A program made the translations under genes and the position numbers. A stretch of DNA of 64,000 nt, taken from assembly GCA_023411395.1 (NCBI GenBank), contig JAEYOV010000047.1, positions 28,012 through 92,011 of the forward strand, read 5' to 3'. Below, one piece after another: positions 16,962 to 26,620 of the stretch. Origin of the DNA: Bacillota bacterium (GTDB lineage: Bacteria; Bacillota; Clostridia; Christensenellales; Aristaeellaceae). The notes under the pieces are model-generated. The model did no database searches and was not told the DNA's origin. It worked only from the letters and a program-made list of their open reading frames with translations. The number at the start of each line of letters is the position of its first letter. The first letter of the stretch is position 1.

Positions 16962-16976
16962 CAGAAGGAGAAGCGT

Positions 16977-17789
16977 ATGAAGCTGCCCATTGCGTATCAG
17001 GTTTATTCCGCCCGGGATGAGGCGCAGGCCGATCTGAATGGCGTTCTTGTCCAAATCAAATCTTTGGGGTATGACGGTGTGGAATTCGCCGGCTTTTACG
17101 GCCATACGGCGGAAGACGTGAAAGCCATGCTGCTTAAGCACGGCCTGACGGCCATCTCCAGCCATGTGCCAATTTCCACCATCATGGAGGATATGTTCGG
17201 CGTCATTTCCTACCATAAGGCCATTGGCTGCTCCTATATCGCCATCCCCTTCCTGGATGAAAGCAGCCGGCCCGGCGCGAAAGGCTTCGCCGCCATGCTC
17301 AAGACCATCTACCAGTTCGGAAGGCTGTGCAGGGAGGCCGGCATCCAGCTTCTATACCACAACCATGACTTCGAGTTTATAACCCTGTCTGGTGAGTACG
17401 GCTTGGATTTCCTTTACGAAGCCGTCCCCGCAGATATCCTGCAAACGGAGATTGATACGTGCTGGGTGAAATATGCCGGACTTGACCCTGCAAAATACGT
17501 TCGCAAGTACGCCGGCCGCTGCCCGGTGGTGCACCTGAAGGATTACGTGGGCCGCAAGGATGGCAAGACGCCCTACGGCCTGATCGGCACCGACAAAGAT
17601 GCCGACGCCGATGTGGCCTTCTCCTTCAAGCCCGTGGGGCTGGGCTGCCAGGATATCCCCGCCATCGTAACCGCCGCCGTAGAAAGCGGAGCGAAATGGC
17701 TGGTAGTGGAACAGGACCTGTCCACGGAACGCCCGCCCCTTCAAGCCGCGAAGCTGAGCCTTGAATACCTGAAAACCATCGGCCAGTAG
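16977..17789 (+). CDS. Sugar phosphate isomerase/epimerase (AP endonuclease 2-like TIM barrel)
   Basis: A 270-residue xylose-isomerase-like TIM barrel. The metal-binding and catalytic residues are visible in YDGVEFAGF, LLYHNHDFEF, TEIDTCWVKYAG and VVHLKDYVG; the C-terminal WLVVEQD is also typical. AGAAGGAG precedes the ATG. It is co-transcribed with the oxidoreductase. A decayed relative of its 3' end is found at 27254-27340, after dhaL. Confidence 0.92.
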   Translation: MKLPIAYQVYSARDEAQADLNGVLVQIKSLGYDGVEFAGFYGHTAEDVKAMLLKHGLTAISSHVPISTIMEDMFGVISYHKAIGCSYIAIPFLDESSRPGAKGFAAMLKTIYQFGRLCREAGIQLLYHNHDFEFITLSGEYGLDFLYEAVPADILQTEIDTCWVKYAGLDPAKYVRKYAGRCPVVHLKDYVGRKDGKTPYGLIGTDKDADADVAFSFKPVGLGCQDIPAIVTAAVESGAKWLVVEQDLSTERPPLQAAKLSLEYLKTIGQ

Positions 17790-17848
17790 CAGGGGACGCC
17801 GCCCCCCGCATCCCTGCCAAAGTGATATCATCCCTTTGGCATCCCTAT
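17790..17848 (+). repeat. Stop-proximal two-hairpin repeat, copy 2 (divergent)
   Basis: Begins one base after the TAG of the isomerase gene: AGGGGACG ... CCCCC hairpin, then TGCCAAAG-TGATATCAT-CCCTTTGGCA and ATCCC. Same architecture as the other copies but the linker is changed. Confidence 0.6.
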
Positions 17849-17862
17849 CCATTCAATCATAA

Positions 17863-17897
17863 AAGAGGCAGGCACTGATGGCCTGCTTCTTTTTGTT
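17863..17897 (+). terminator. Terminator of the oxidoreductase-isomerase operon
   Basis: Stem GAGGCAGGC with GCCTGCTTC and a five-T run. A very similar hairpin follows the isomerase remnant at 27425-27450. Confidence 0.8.
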
Positions 17898-17967
17898 ATT
17901 ATTTGGCTATCCTATACGATCACGCTTGCCTATTAGCTCTTTTTCACAAATATTTATCAGAAAAATG

Positions 17968-18018
17968 TTGACACGCTGGTCGACCAATGATATACTACCG
18001 ATAGATCAATGGTCTATC
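17968..18018 (+). promoter_or_regulatory. Promoter with GntR-like operators for the thiazoline/Liv cluster
   Basis: TTGACA (17968-17973), 17-bp spacer, TATACT (17991-17996). The spacer holds the perfect palindrome TGGTCGACCA (17977-17986), similar to the TGGT-N-ACCA sites of FadR-subfamily GntR proteins, and GATAGA-N7-TCTATC (18000-18018) covers the start site. The GntR/FCD gene at 24913 is the obvious candidate repressor. Confidence 0.7.
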
Positions 18019-18071
18019 AGTTTCCATTCCAGCGCCACCTCCACAAAAAGAATGACCGCAGGCATCAATAC

Positions 18072-18192
18072 GGAAAGGAATCACCCGAAAGCCCGTTCTG
18101 TAGAACCAACATATGTGCGTACACTATTATACTTGCATATGGTATGGATTCGTTCTCCCGGTTCTTGATACCTTTCCTTTTCGGGTGTCTTT
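18072..18192 (+). promoter_or_regulatory. Structured 5' leader with terminator-like end
   Basis: Within the ~280-nt leader, CACCCGAAA (18082-18090) pairs with TTTCGGGTG (18179-18187), followed by TCTTTTTG, like an intrinsic terminator. GGAAAGG (18072-18078) pairs with CCTTTCC (18171-18177), and the two helices cross, so they form a pseudoknot or exclude each other. Internal hairpins GTTC-TGTA-GAAC (18095-18106) and GGTAT ... ATACC (18141-18172) also fit. It matches no riboswitch class I can recall. Confidence 0.45.
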
Positions 18193-18281
18193 TTGTTCCA
18201 GGACTTTATAGGACAGCCGCCGGCGTTTTCTTTGAGGAGGCAATCCCCATGCCGTATATTAATTTTAGGGAGGTTAATCCA

Positions 18282-18779
18282 ATGATCAGGAATGTCGCAA
18301 ACCCCGTGGAAGAAATCGTGAACGTCAATCGTTCACAAATTGAGCACCGCGCCACATGGATGGGCCTTATCTACGATGAAATGGTGAAAGCCGGCATCGA
18401 TGCCGAACCCATCATTCGCCGTGCCATCAAACGCTGCGGCGTGATGCATGGTGAAAACTTCAAAAAGCAGTGCAATGATCCTTCCAGCTGCGTTGATTTC
18501 AAAAATGCGTTCCTGGGTGACGAAAGCAAAGTAGGCCCCCAGAGCTTCCATATGACAGACATCAAGGCCGATGGCGATAACGTGACCGTGAATTTCCACT
18601 ACTGCGCGCTGGTGAACGCCTGGAAAAAGCTTGGCTTCAGCGATGAAACATGCGCCCTCCTGTGCGATATGGCCATGGACGGCGACCGCGGCATTGCAGA
18701 GGCGATGGGCCTGACCCTCAGCCTTGATGATACCATCGCCAAGGGCTGTGAGACCTGCAAGCTGCATTTCCACAAGTAA
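18282..18779 (+). CDS. L-2-amino-thiazoline-4-carboxylic acid hydrolase family protein
   Basis: A 165-residue protein with the ATC hydrolase family pattern: N-terminal NRSQIEHRATWMGLIYDEM, central C-N-D-P-S-S-C-V-D-F, and C-terminal HYCALVNAWKKLGFSDETCALLCDMAMDGDRGIAEAMG with the trailing GCETCKLHF cysteines. Known members open the thiazoline ring on the way from ATC to L-cysteine. Two starts have good ribosome sites: ATG 18249 (GAGGAGG) and ATG 18282 (GGGAGG); the second is used because similarity begins there. It heads the cluster with a Liv-type importer and a cysteine desulfidase, which makes a thiazoline or cysteine-derived substrate plausible. Confidence 0.8.
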   Translation: MIRNVANPVEEIVNVNRSQIEHRATWMGLIYDEMVKAGIDAEPIIRRAIKRCGVMHGENFKKQCNDPSSCVDFKNAFLGDESKVGPQSFHMTDIKADGDNVTVNFHYCALVNAWKKLGFSDETCALLCDMAMDGDRGIAEAMGLTLSLDDTIAKGCETCKLHFHK

Positions 18780-18853
18780 GGTCGGGAAACATTCACAGCA
18801 GCTACGCTGTGTATGAAAATACAATGGGGGTTCCAATGAAAGGAGAGGCTATC

Positions 18854-19996
18854 ATGAAAAAAGCCACCGCACTGTTCCTAACCATCATCATGCTCCTCAC
18901 ACTGGCCTTGATTCCCGCCTCGGCGGAAAGTAAGGGAACCATTAAACTGGGTGGTCTCGCCCCCTTGACCGGCAATTATGCCGAGTATGGCAAGGGCTTT
19001 CAGATCGCCTGGCAGATGGCGATCGATGAGATCAATGCAAATGGCGGCGCCAATGGTTATCAGCTTGCCCTCGAAGTGAAGGATACCCAGGGCGACCCGG
19101 TGGTCAGCTCCACCATGGCGACGGCATATGCCGAGGATGAAGAAATCATGGCGATCCTGGGCGATTTCTCCTCCGGCGCCTGCAAGGCCAACGCCCCCAT
19201 CGTTGACCGCTACGGCATCGTTCAGCTTTCCCCCACGGCTTCCGCTCCGGACTACGCGGGCATGAGCCCCTTCTGCTTCTCCGTCATGGGCCGTCAGGAT
19301 GTGGAAGCTCCGTTCCTGGCCAAGTACGTTCTGAAAAAGTACCTGGGCGTAACCAATGTCGCGGTCATCCGCGTGGACAGCGACTGGGGCATGGCCGCGT
19401 TCACCAACTTCAAAAAGCAAGCCGACCTGGAAGGCCTTGTTGTAACCGAAGAAAAGTACAAATCCGACGAAACGGATTTCAGCTCCATCATCACCAAAGT
19501 GAAGGCCTCCAATCCCGAAGTTCTCGTCGTAATGGATCAGGGCCTGCCGGTATCCGCTATTTTCAACGCCGCTGATTCGGCCGGCTGGGACGTCAAGCAC
19601 GTCTCCTTGGGACCAGGCACCTCCGAACAGCTCGTGAAACAGCTTATCAATCCCAATAACCTGATCGTTACCTCCCCGTTCTTCTTTGATGCCGAGAACG
19701 CGGAACTCACCCAGTGGAAAGACAAATTTGTTTCGCTGGCCGGCTTCCAGCCCACCGTGCATCCTGCCTGCGCTTATGACACCGCTTATCTGTTAAAGGC
19801 TGCCATCGAATTCATCGGTGATGGCGAAATCACCCGCGAAGCCATCAAGGATGCCCTCCTGAGCCTTGAAATGACCGGCCTGACCGGGCGCATCAAGTTT
19901 GAGGCTGCCGGCGATATCACCCGCGACTATATGATCTGCGGCGTGGTGGACGGAAACTGGAAGATCCTCGAAGGTTTCGAATACGGAAGAGAGTAA
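18854..19996 (+). CDS. Branched-chain-type ABC transporter substrate-binding protein
   Basis: A 380-residue periplasmic-binding-fold protein of the LivJ/K type (Peripla_BP_6): KLGGLAPLTGNYAEYGKG, INANGGANG, LEVKDTQGDP and DWGMAAF landmarks. The signal peptide (residues 1-24) ends in ASA-E, a type I signal peptidase site; there is no lipobox Cys, which is unusual for a Gram-positive binding protein. ATG at 18854 follows AAAGGAGAGG. The family binds branched-chain amino acids, amides, urea and other small compounds; here cysteine-like or thiazoline ligands are suggested only by neighbours. Confidence 0.93.
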   Translation: MKKATALFLTIIMLLTLALIPASAESKGTIKLGGLAPLTGNYAEYGKGFQIAWQMAIDEINANGGANGYQLALEVKDTQGDPVVSSTMATAYAEDEEIMAILGDFSSGACKANAPIVDRYGIVQLSPTASAPDYAGMSPFCFSVMGRQDVEAPFLAKYVLKKYLGVTNVAVIRVDSDWGMAAFTNFKKQADLEGLVVTEEKYKSDETDFSSIITKVKASNPEVLVVMDQGLPVSAIFNAADSAGWDVKHVSLGPGTSEQLVKQLINPNNLIVTSPFFFDAENAELTQWKDKFVSLAGFQPTVHPACAYDTAYLLKAAIEFIGDGEITREAIKDALLSLEMTGLTGRIKFEAAGDITRDYMICGVVDGNWKILEGFEYGRE

Positions 19997-20017
19997 CGCC
20001 TTTAATATTATTTAATG

Positions 20018-20058
20018 ATCAGGAGCGGGCGGAACATCCCGCCCGCTCCTGATTTTTG
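20018..20058 (+). terminator. Internal terminator after the binding protein
   Basis: A long G+C-rich stem (arms ATCAGGAGCGGGCGG and CCGCCCGCTCCTGAT) followed by a T-run, between the binding protein and livH-like genes. Probably leaky, so the binding protein is made in excess. Confidence 0.85.
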
Positions 20059-20104
20059 ATTCCAAAGGATCCCTCTTTTCTTTCTTGGCATCGAAGGAGG
20101 CACT

Positions 20105-20992
20105 ATGGAGTATTTTCTCAACCAACTCGTCAACGGCATTTGCCAGGGCTCCATCTATGCGCTGATGGCCATCGGGTATTCGGTCATCGTCGGCGTCGTT
20201 GGCATGGTAACCTTTACCTACGGCGAGATCATGATGATCGGGGCCTTTGGCGCTTTTTACAGCTTTCAGTTTTTTGGCAACAACCTGCCGCTGGCAATTT
20301 TTCTGGCTTTTGCAAGCTCCTTCGTGCTGGGCATTGTCGTTTATAAGGTCTGTTATGAAAAGTTCTTTACAGCTCCCAGGCACATTTCACTTCTGTGCAC
20401 CATCGGGTTCAGCATGCTGATGAAGAACCTGGCCCAAATCGTCTTCGGCCCGGAAACCAAACCGGTCATCAATATCATCAATAACGCGACCTATACCTTG
20501 CAGCTTGGCTCCGTTTCTGTCGATTTCAAGCTTCTTCAGATTATTGTGATGCTGCTTGTGGTGTTCTTCGCAGTCAGCCTCACACTGTTTTTCAACCGCA
20601 CCCGGTGGGGCGTGGCACTGCGCGCCGTCAGCCAGAACAAGCAGGCAGCCTATTTGATGGGCATCAACGTCAAGCGCACCGCCTTGCTTGGCAACTGCAT
20701 CGGCTGCGGTTTCGGCGGCATTGCCGGCATCCTGCTTTCCATTTACTACTATGCCGTCTCTTCCACCATCTGGGGCAATTTCAGCATGAAGGCATTTTCC
20801 GCATCCGTACTGGGCGGGCTGGTGGATTTGCGCTTCTCTGCGCTGGGCGGGCTATGCATCGGCATCATTGAAAATCTCGGCATCACCATCAGCTCCGCAA
20901 CCTTCCGGGACGTGTTTGCCTTCGGCTTTCTGATTCTGATGCTGGTCATACGTCCCCAGGGATTTGCGGCGAAGAAAGGGAGCAGGGTATGA
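20105..20992 (+). CDS. livH: Branched-chain-type ABC permease, LivH family
   Basis: A 295-residue membrane protein with about eight helices and LivH landmarks: LVNGICQGSIYALMAIGYSVIVGVVGM at the N-terminus, the RAVSQNKQAAYLMGINVKR coupling loop and the SVLGGLVDLRFSALGGLCIG segment. It pairs with LivM to form the pore. ATG follows AAGGAGG. It overlaps livM by 4 bases, so expression is translationally coupled. Confidence 0.93.
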   Translation: MEYFLNQLVNGICQGSIYALMAIGYSVIVGVVGMVTFTYGEIMMIGAFGAFYSFQFFGNNLPLAIFLAFASSFVLGIVVYKVCYEKFFTAPRHISLLCTIGFSMLMKNLAQIVFGPETKPVINIINNATYTLQLGSVSVDFKLLQIIVMLLVVFFAVSLTLFFNRTRWGVALRAVSQNKQAAYLMGINVKRTALLGNCIGCGFGGIAGILLSIYYYAVSSTIWGNFSMKAFSASVLGGLVDLRFSALGGLCIGIIENLGITISSATFRDVFAFGFLILMLVIRPQGFAAKKGSRV

Positions 20993-22011
20993 GCAGAATC
21001 ATGGTTTATTACCGCCGGTACAAGGTTCTCTTTCTTCTTTTGCTGATTGTTGCGCTGTGTGCCCTGCCCTTTGTGATCACCAAGGCGTTGTATGTGCGCT
21101 ATGCCTGCAATATACTGATGTTCGCGACGCTGGCCGGCTCCCTCAACGCAATCAACGGATACAGCGGACAAACCTGCCTGGGCCAGGCCGGTTTCTTTGC
21201 CATCGGCGCCTATACCTGCGCCATTTTGTCCACACGCTTTTCAATGGACTTCTGGCTGCTGCTGCCGGTTTGCGGCATCGCTGCCGCGCTGGTGGGGCTG
21301 GTTGTTTCCCTGCCTACGCTAAAATTGCAGGGCATTTATCTTTCCATCGTCACGCTTGGCGCTTCCGAAATCATCCGCATCATCGCGCAGACGTGGGAGC
21401 CAGTCACCGGCGGCTCGCTGGGCATAAAGAACATTCCTTATCCATGGCTGTTCGGGCTGGATACATTCCGCCCCAAGTACTATTATTTTATCTTCCTTGC
21501 GATCGGCATCCTGTTTCTGTTCATTACGCACCGCGTGCTGAATTCCCGCATCGGCCGTGCGTGGATCTCCATCCGTGAAGACCAGATCGCGGCCAAATCC
21601 CTGGGTGTGCAGACCAGCTTTTATAAGTCGCTGATCTTTATGTACGGCGCCTTCTGGGCGGGCGTGATCGGCGGTGCCTACGCCCCGTTTGTCAATTACA
21701 TCGAGGCTTCCCAGTTTTCCACGGATACGGGCTTTAACGTATTGGCCATGATCGTTATCGGCGGCCAGGGCACGCTGGTTGGCCCCATCGTAGGCAGCAT
21801 GATCGTGACCGGGCTTACAGAATCGCTTCGGTTCCTGGAAAACTGGCGTTACGTTATCTACGCCGTCATCATCATCATGATGATGTGGCTGCGCCCGCAA
21901 GGCATCGCAGGCGCATCCCGCTCGGTGCTTGCCGGCGGCAAGATCAAGCGCAAACCAAACAAGGTCAAGCGCGGACCATCCCGGAAAGGGGGCGTGACAG
22001 AGCATGTCTGA
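20989..22011 (+). CDS. livM: Branched-chain-type ABC permease, LivM family
   Basis: A 340-residue permease with LivM landmarks: LAGSLNAINGYSGQTCLGQAGFFAIGAY, VSLPTLKLQGIYLSIVTLGASEIIRI, and the RAWISIREDQIAAKSLGVQ coupling loop. The C-terminal tail (KIKRKPNKVKRGPSRK) is strongly basic. It overlaps livH by 4 and livG by 8 bases. Confidence 0.93.
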   Translation: MSRIMVYYRRYKVLFLLLLIVALCALPFVITKALYVRYACNILMFATLAGSLNAINGYSGQTCLGQAGFFAIGAYTCAILSTRFSMDFWLLLPVCGIAAALVGLVVSLPTLKLQGIYLSIVTLGASEIIRIIAQTWEPVTGGSLGIKNIPYPWLFGLDTFRPKYYYFIFLAIGILFLFITHRVLNSRIGRAWISIREDQIAAKSLGVQTSFYKSLIFMYGAFWAGVIGGAYAPFVNYIEASQFSTDTGFNVLAMIVIGGQGTLVGPIVGSMIVTGLTESLRFLENWRYVIYAVIIIMMMWLRPQGIAGASRSVLAGGKIKRKPNKVKRGPSRKGGVTEHV

Positions 22012-22809
22012 GCATACCGTGGCCGGGGCCTCCCCGCTTCTTGAGGCACAGGGCATATGCAAGTATTTCGGTGGGCTCAAAGCTGTGGAAAATGTGGATA
22101 TGAAGATTTCCCCCGGCGACATCTTCGGCATCATCGGCCCCAACGGGGCAGGGAAGACCACTTTCTTCAACATCTGCACCGGTATTTATCCGCCAACGAA
22201 AGGAAAAATCCTCTTCGGCGGGGAAGATATCACTGCCTTAAGCCCGGAGCATGTAGCGCAAAAGCGCATTGCCCGAACCTTTCAAAACCTGCAGCTTTTC
22301 AAGTTCATGACCGTGCTTGAGAACGTGAAAATCGGCTGCCATATCAAAACGAAGACCAGCATGGCGGACGCTATTTTCCACACGAAAACCTATAAGCAGG
22401 CCGAAAGCTTCACCACGCAAAAGAGTCTGGAAATCCTTCAAAGAATCGGCCTGTATGACAGCCGTGACATTCTGGCCGGCAACCTCTCCTACGGCATGCA
22501 GCGCAAGGTGGAAATTGCCCGCGCATTGGCCCTGGACCCCAAAATTCTTTTGCTGGATGAACCGGCCGCCGGCATGAACCCGCTGGAAACGCAGTCCCTG
22601 ATGGCATTTATCAAGGCGCTTAACGCGGACGGCTATACCATCGCCGTAATTGAGCATGATATGAAGTTTGTGATGAATGCCTGCAACCGGATTCTGGTAT
22701 TGAACTTTGGCCAGAAGATCATGGAAGGCACGCCTGCGCAGGTGAAATCGAACACGGAAGTGCAAAGCGCTTATTTCGGCAAGGGCATGGTAGCCGGGGA
22801 GGCGATCCG

Positions 22810-22813
<4 letters not shown>
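22004..22813 (+). CDS. livG: Branched-chain-type ABC ATPase, LivG family
   Basis: A 269-residue ATPase with Walker A GPNGAGKTT, signature LSYGMQRKVEIARALA (the Liv-specific form), Walker B ILLLDEPAAGMNP and the switch His in VIEHDMKFVM. Overlaps both neighbouring genes. Powers the importer together with LivF. Confidence 0.95.
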
Positions 22814-23532
<719 letters not shown>

Positions 23533-23583
23533 CTTCTTTATTATGAAGAATATATTAATATTTCAATGGAAAAAGGCGATAAT

Positions 23584-24873
23584 ATGGAAAAAGCAACGTA
23601 CGATGCCTATGTACAAATTATTCATGCCGAGCTGATTGCGGCAATGGGTTGCACAGAACCGATCGCCATCGCCTACTGTTCGGCAAAAGCGGCGCGCGTC
23701 CTCGGGCAGCTTCCTGAAAAGATTCGCGTATCCTGCAGCGGAAATATCATCAAAAATGTCAAAGGTGTTGTCGTACCCAACAGCGGCGGGTTGAAAGGCA
23801 TTGACGTAGCGGCGGTGCTGGGGGCCGTGGGGGGCGACCCGGATAAAGGGCTGGAAGTGATTGCCGGAGCAAGCCAGTTCGACCGGGAAAAGGTAATAGA
23901 GCTTTTAAAGGACAAAGACTACTGCCGCTGCGAAGTTTTGATAGGCTGTGATAATCTGCATATAGAAGTGTTTGTGCAGGCAGGCCGGCACAGCGCAGCA
24001 GTTGAAATCATGGGCGATCACACGCACATTGTCCGCATTGAAAAGGATGGCAAGCTTCTTTTTTCAGCCGAAGCGCCGGTTCAAAGCCCGCAGGCCGCCT
24101 GGGAGCTTCCCCGCCTGAAGGAACTGCTCAGTGTGGAAGACATTTTGGCCTTCGCGGATGAGGCGGACCTTGACCTGGTTCGGGGGCCTCTGGAATTGCA
24201 GATTGAAAACAATTCACGCATTTCCATGGAAGGGCTGAAAAACGATTATGGCGTGCGCGTCGGCAAAGCGCTGATGAGCAAACACACATCAGGCGATCTG
24301 ACTATTCGTGCCCGGGCCGTGGCGGCCGCCGGCTCCGATGCGCGCATGAGCGGCTGCCCCATGCCGGTGGTCATCAACTCCGGCAGCGGCAATCAGGGCA
24401 TTACCGTATCCATGCCGGTCATCGAATACGCCAGGGAAATGGGCGTAGCCCATGACAAGCTGCTGCGGGCGCTGATTGTTTCCAACCTGATCTCCATCCA
24501 TCAAAAGCGCTTTTTGGGAAATCTGTCCGCCTATTGCGGGGCGACAAGCGCTGCCTGCGGTGCGGTGTGCGGCATTGCCTACCTTTGCGGCTATGGGTAT
24601 GATACCATCGCAAACACCATCACCAACTCCATCGCCACCATTGGCGGCATGGTCTGTGACGGTGCAAAGCCTTCCTGTGCGGCCAAGATCGCCTCTGCGC
24701 TGGACGCCGCTTTCATGGCGTTTGAGCTGCAGCGAAACGGCGGCGTATTCGCCCCGGGGGAAGGATTGGTAAGATCCGATGTAGAAAAAACCATTCGCGC
24801 CGTAGGGCAAATGGGCCGCGAAGGTATGAAATCAACAGATTCAGAAATTCTGGACATCATGCTCAGCGAATGA
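23584..24873 (+). CDS. L-cysteine desulfidase / serine dehydratase-like protein (CyuA/YhaM, UPF0597)
   Basis: A 429-residue protein matching the CyuA/YhaM family that converts L-cysteine to pyruvate, ammonia and sulfide with an Fe-S cluster. Landmarks are the N-terminal AAMGCTEPIAIAYCSAKA, the central CPMPVVINSGSGNQGITVS, and the Cys-rich LSAYCGATSAACGAVCGIAYLCG plus GGMVCDGAKPSCAAKIA. The family resembles the alpha chain of L-serine dehydratase. ATG at 23584 has AAAGGCG before it; the one at 23566 has no ribosome site. Next to an ATC-hydrolase-like enzyme it would complete a route from thiazoline to pyruvate plus H2S. Confidence 0.88.
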   Translation: MEKATYDAYVQIIHAELIAAMGCTEPIAIAYCSAKAARVLGQLPEKIRVSCSGNIIKNVKGVVVPNSGGLKGIDVAAVLGAVGGDPDKGLEVIAGASQFDREKVIELLKDKDYCRCEVLIGCDNLHIEVFVQAGRHSAAVEIMGDHTHIVRIEKDGKLLFSAEAPVQSPQAAWELPRLKELLSVEDILAFADEADLDLVRGPLELQIENNSRISMEGLKNDYGVRVGKALMSKHTSGDLTIRARAVAAAGSDARMSGCPMPVVINSGSGNQGITVSMPVIEYAREMGVAHDKLLRALIVSNLISIHQKRFLGNLSAYCGATSAACGAVCGIAYLCGYGYDTIANTITNSIATIGGMVCDGAKPSCAAKIASALDAAFMAFELQRNGGVFAPGEGLVRSDVEKTIRAVGQMGREGMKSTDSEILDIMLSE

Positions 24874-24912
24874 AAAAGCATTTTCGATGCAGGAAGGGAT
24901 CGTAATTAAAGC

Positions 24913-25539
24913 ATGGAACCGTTCACAAAACAAATGATCCACAATGATATCGTTCAGGATATCATAAGGGGCGAGTACAGGAGCAATGGATTATTGAGTG
25001 AGCGCCATTTAATGGAAAAATATGGTACAAGCAAATCGGTCGTGCGCGAGGCGCTGGTGGAGCTGTGCAATGAAAAGGTGCTGCGCAGTATCCCCCGCTA
25101 TGGCTATGAAATCGTGACGCTGACGGAAAGCGACGTGCGCAACATATTGCAATTCCGCGTGATGGTGGAATGCCAGTGCCTCCCCATCATCTTTCAAAAA
25201 GCCAGCCAGGAAGAGTCTTCCGAACTGGTCGTGTATGCACAAAAAGTCATCGCCAACGGAGACCATGATGTTTGGGATGACTGGGACGATAACTCCAAAT
25301 TTCACCTCCAGTTGCTGGCTCTCAGCGGCAACCGCTATTGCTACAGCCAGATCAAACAAAGCCTTTCTATCTTAAAGCGGGCATACGCGCAGTTTTACTG
25401 GGACAAATGGCACCGTGTCCGCTTCCATTTCGACAGTGAAACGCATTTGCGCATAGCGCTTGCGCTTCAGGCGGGAGACTTGAACCTTGCCGTCCGCATG
25501 CTGGAGGAAGACATCAACTCGTTTGGCATCGCGCTGTAA
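24913..25539 (+). CDS. GntR family regulator, FCD (FadR) subfamily
   Basis: A 208-residue regulator: winged helix at residues 5-70 (SERHLMEKYGTSKSVVREALVELCNEKVLRSIPRYGYEIV) and an FCD ligand domain (residues 80-205) with the DDNSKFHLQLLALSGN motif and two later His residues (FHFDSETHLRIALAL) that suit metal-assisted binding of a carboxylate. It probably controls the promoter at 17968. The ribosome site is weak (GGAAGGGA, 14 bases away), consistent with low expression. Confidence 0.9.
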   Translation: MEPFTKQMIHNDIVQDIIRGEYRSNGLLSERHLMEKYGTSKSVVREALVELCNEKVLRSIPRYGYEIVTLTESDVRNILQFRVMVECQCLPIIFQKASQEESSELVVYAQKVIANGDHDVWDDWDDNSKFHLQLLALSGNRYCYSQIKQSLSILKRAYAQFYWDKWHRVRFHFDSETHLRIALALQAGDLNLAVRMLEEDINSFGIAL

Positions 25540-25594
25540 CCTGTGGCTGATGCAGCAAGCATAAATTTCAATAAGTGCTCAAGGAGGACCGCTC

Positions 25595-26605
25595 ATGAAA
25601 AAGATCATCAATAACCCGGTGAATTTCGCGGATGAAGTGGTGGAAGGGATCATCGCGGCCTATGGCGACCGGCTGAAATTGCTGGATGGCGACCGCCGCG
25701 TAATCCTCTCCAATACTCCCGTGCGGGACGGCAAGGTGGGCATCGTGACCGGCGGCGGAAGCGGACATCTGCCGGTGTTCCTGGGCTATGTGGGAAAAGG
25801 CATGCTGGACGGCTGCGCCGTGGGCAATGTGTTTGCGTCTCCTTCAGCACAGAAGATGGCCGATGCCATCAAGGCCTGCGACCGCGGCAGCGGCGTTTTA
25901 TGCCTGTACGGCAACTACGGCGGCGACAACATGAACTTTGACATGGCCTGCGAAACCGTGGAGCTGGAGGATGATATCCAAACCCGTACCGTCCGCGTGA
26001 AGGACGATGTAGCTTCGGCCCCCTTGGAATCCGCTGCCCGGCGGCGCGGCGTGGCCGGCATGGTGTATGCCTTCAAGATTGCCGGCGCTGCGGCGGATCA
26101 AGGCCGATCCCTTCATGAGGTGGCAGACGCTGCCCAGAAGGCGCTGGACAATATCCGCACGATGGGCATTGCGCTTTCCCCCTGCATCGTGCCCGAAGTA
26201 GGCAAGCCCACCTTCGCTATTGGTGAAAACGAAATGGAAATCGGCATGGGCATCCATGGCGAGCCAGGCATTGAAGTACGCCCGATGATGACCGCGGACG
26301 AGGTCACGGATGTGATTTTGGATAAGCTTCTTGCGGATATGCCGCTTCAATCGGGCAGCACCGTTTCCGTCATGGTCAACGGCCTTGGCGCGACGCCGAA
26401 GGAAGAGCTGCTGATCGTCTACCGCCGCATCCATCAAACGCTTGTAACAAAGGGCGTTCGCATGGTGATGCCGCACATCGGCGAGTTTGCCACCTCCATG
26501 GAAATGGCCGGCCTTTCCGTGACAATCTTTAAGCTGGACGATGAACTGGAAGCGCTTTTGCGCGCCCCTGCCAGCACACCGTTTTTCACCAACGAAAACA
26601 TCTGA
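25595..26605 (+). CDS. Dihydroxyacetone kinase subunit DhaK-like
   Basis: A 336-residue DhaK protein. The substrate-binding histidine lies in [11 protein letters not shown], which in DhaK forms a covalent hemiaminal with the ketone; [32 protein letters not shown] and [13 protein letters not shown] are also typical. It is 15 bases from the DhaL gene. There is no DhaM phosphotransferase gene or glycerol dehydrogenase nearby, so the true substrate may be another short ketose or the phosphoryl donor may be ATP or a DhaM elsewhere. Confidence 0.9.
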   Translation: MKKIINNPVNFADEVVEGIIAAYGDRLKLLDGDRRVILSNTPVRDGKVGIVTGGGSGHLPVFLGYVGKGMLDGCAVGNVFASPSAQKMADAIKACDRGSGVLCLYGNYGGDNMNFDMACETVELEDDIQTRTVRVKDDVASAPLESAARRRGVAGMVYAFKIAGAAADQGRSLHEVADAAQKALDNIRTMGIALSPCIVPEVGKPTFAIGENEMEIGMGIHGEPGIEVRPMMTADEVTDVILDKLLADMPLQSGSTVSVMVNGLGATPKEELLIVYRRIHQTLVTKGVRMVMPHIGEFATSMEMAGLSVTIFKLDDELEALLRAPASTPFFTNENI

Positions 26606-26620
26606 AAAGGAGCGCCGTAT

